Of a stretch of DNA of 64,000 bases, positions 63,649-64,000 are shown piece after piece. Made by a program: the position numbers and the translations under genes. Source of the stretch: Symbiodinium microadriaticum (Eukaryota > Sar > Dinophyceae > Suessiales > Symbiodiniaceae); assembly GCA_001939145.1 (NCBI GenBank), contig LSRX01000082.1, forward strand, positions 557,195 through 621,194, written 5' to 3'. The stretch's first letter is position 1. Every line of letters starts with the position of its first letter. The notes beneath the pieces were generated by a model that worked only from the letters and a program-made list of their open reading frames with translations, was not told the DNA's origin and made no database searches.

Positions 63649-64000
63649 TTTTGAAGGAGAGTTTCATCTTGCAGGCGATGCCCTCAGGCGGAAGGCTAGA
63701 AGTGAGCTCCCGGGTTTCTCATAAACTGTACTGGTGCTCCAAACGTGTGCCCTGTTCGCTACTTTCATGCCACTGCGGTGGGTCTGCCAGCTCCGTCTCC
63801 CGCAACTACATTCCGAGCTCGGCAACGTTTTTGACAAAGGCTCTGTGGGCTATGCGGCGATGGACACAGAGTCGGAGCTCAGAGTCTAAACAGGTTTCCG
63901 TGCAGGGCAGTCGGCCAGCAGCAACATGTTATCTGAACGTCTCACCGCGTTTGTGACAGCAACAGACGTCGCATGCCGCAGCCATCCTTGCACCTTTCCG
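63649..64000. other. non-coding stretch, nothing recognised
   Basis: No repeat, RNA gene or conserved frame is visible in the last 350 bases. Confidence 0.4.

Overview
The window looks like nuclear DNA of a dinoflagellate, most likely a Symbiodiniaceae member. Four observations support this. A split RNA polymerase II gene has very small exons and mostly GC 5' splice sites. There are relict copies of the dinoflagellate spliced leader. A tyrosine-recombinase retrotransposon carries a cytosine-5 DNA methyltransferase. Long triplet-repeat tracts and a satellite lie in otherwise gene-poor DNA. There is no sign of bacterial gene organisation.

Layout. 1-11.4 kb: mostly non-coding, with a few possible exons. 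11.5-22.4 kb, minus strand: RPB1, the largest subunit of RNA polymerase II. Reading conserved blocks across introns gives 25 short exons (12,745-19,642) that join in phase into about 402 codons, from the trigger loop to the end of the conserved core. Serine-proline/threonine-proline-rich candidate tail exons follow to 11.5 kb, and one earlier candidate exon lies at 22.34 kb. The first roughly 900 residues were not found. 22.4-37 kb: sparse candidate exons, microsatellites and a relict spliced leader. 37.1-40.3 kb: a satellite whose core is 12 units spaced exactly 80 bp apart, with degenerate flanks and an embedded foldback element.

41.2-53.5 kb, minus strand: a DIRS-like (tyrosine recombinase) retrotransposon of about 12.3 kb. 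From its 5' end (right) it carries a two-CCCH-finger protein and its frame-shifted continuation; a coiled-coil/acidic ORF; a zinc-binding protein in two same-frame parts split by TGA; a coiled-coil ORF; the tyrosine recombinase; a Gag-like ORF; a C5-cytosine methyltransferase; and reverse transcriptase/RNase H. The methyltransferase has no ATG of its own and follows Gag in the same frame after a single TAG. Three non-coding spacers divide the genes into four blocks, and each spacer holds 2-3 copies of a 16-nt motif (TTCCGCCTAGGCGATG on the coding strand) that resembles a trans-splice acceptor.

53.5-64 kb: triplet repeats, a 519-codon intronless gene that looks glycosyltransferase-like (57.1-58.7 kb, minus), and unrecognised possible exons near 62.7-63.6 kb. 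RPB1 and the glycosyltransferase-like gene are host genes. The retroelement is a self-contained set for DNA synthesis, integration and probably self-methylation.
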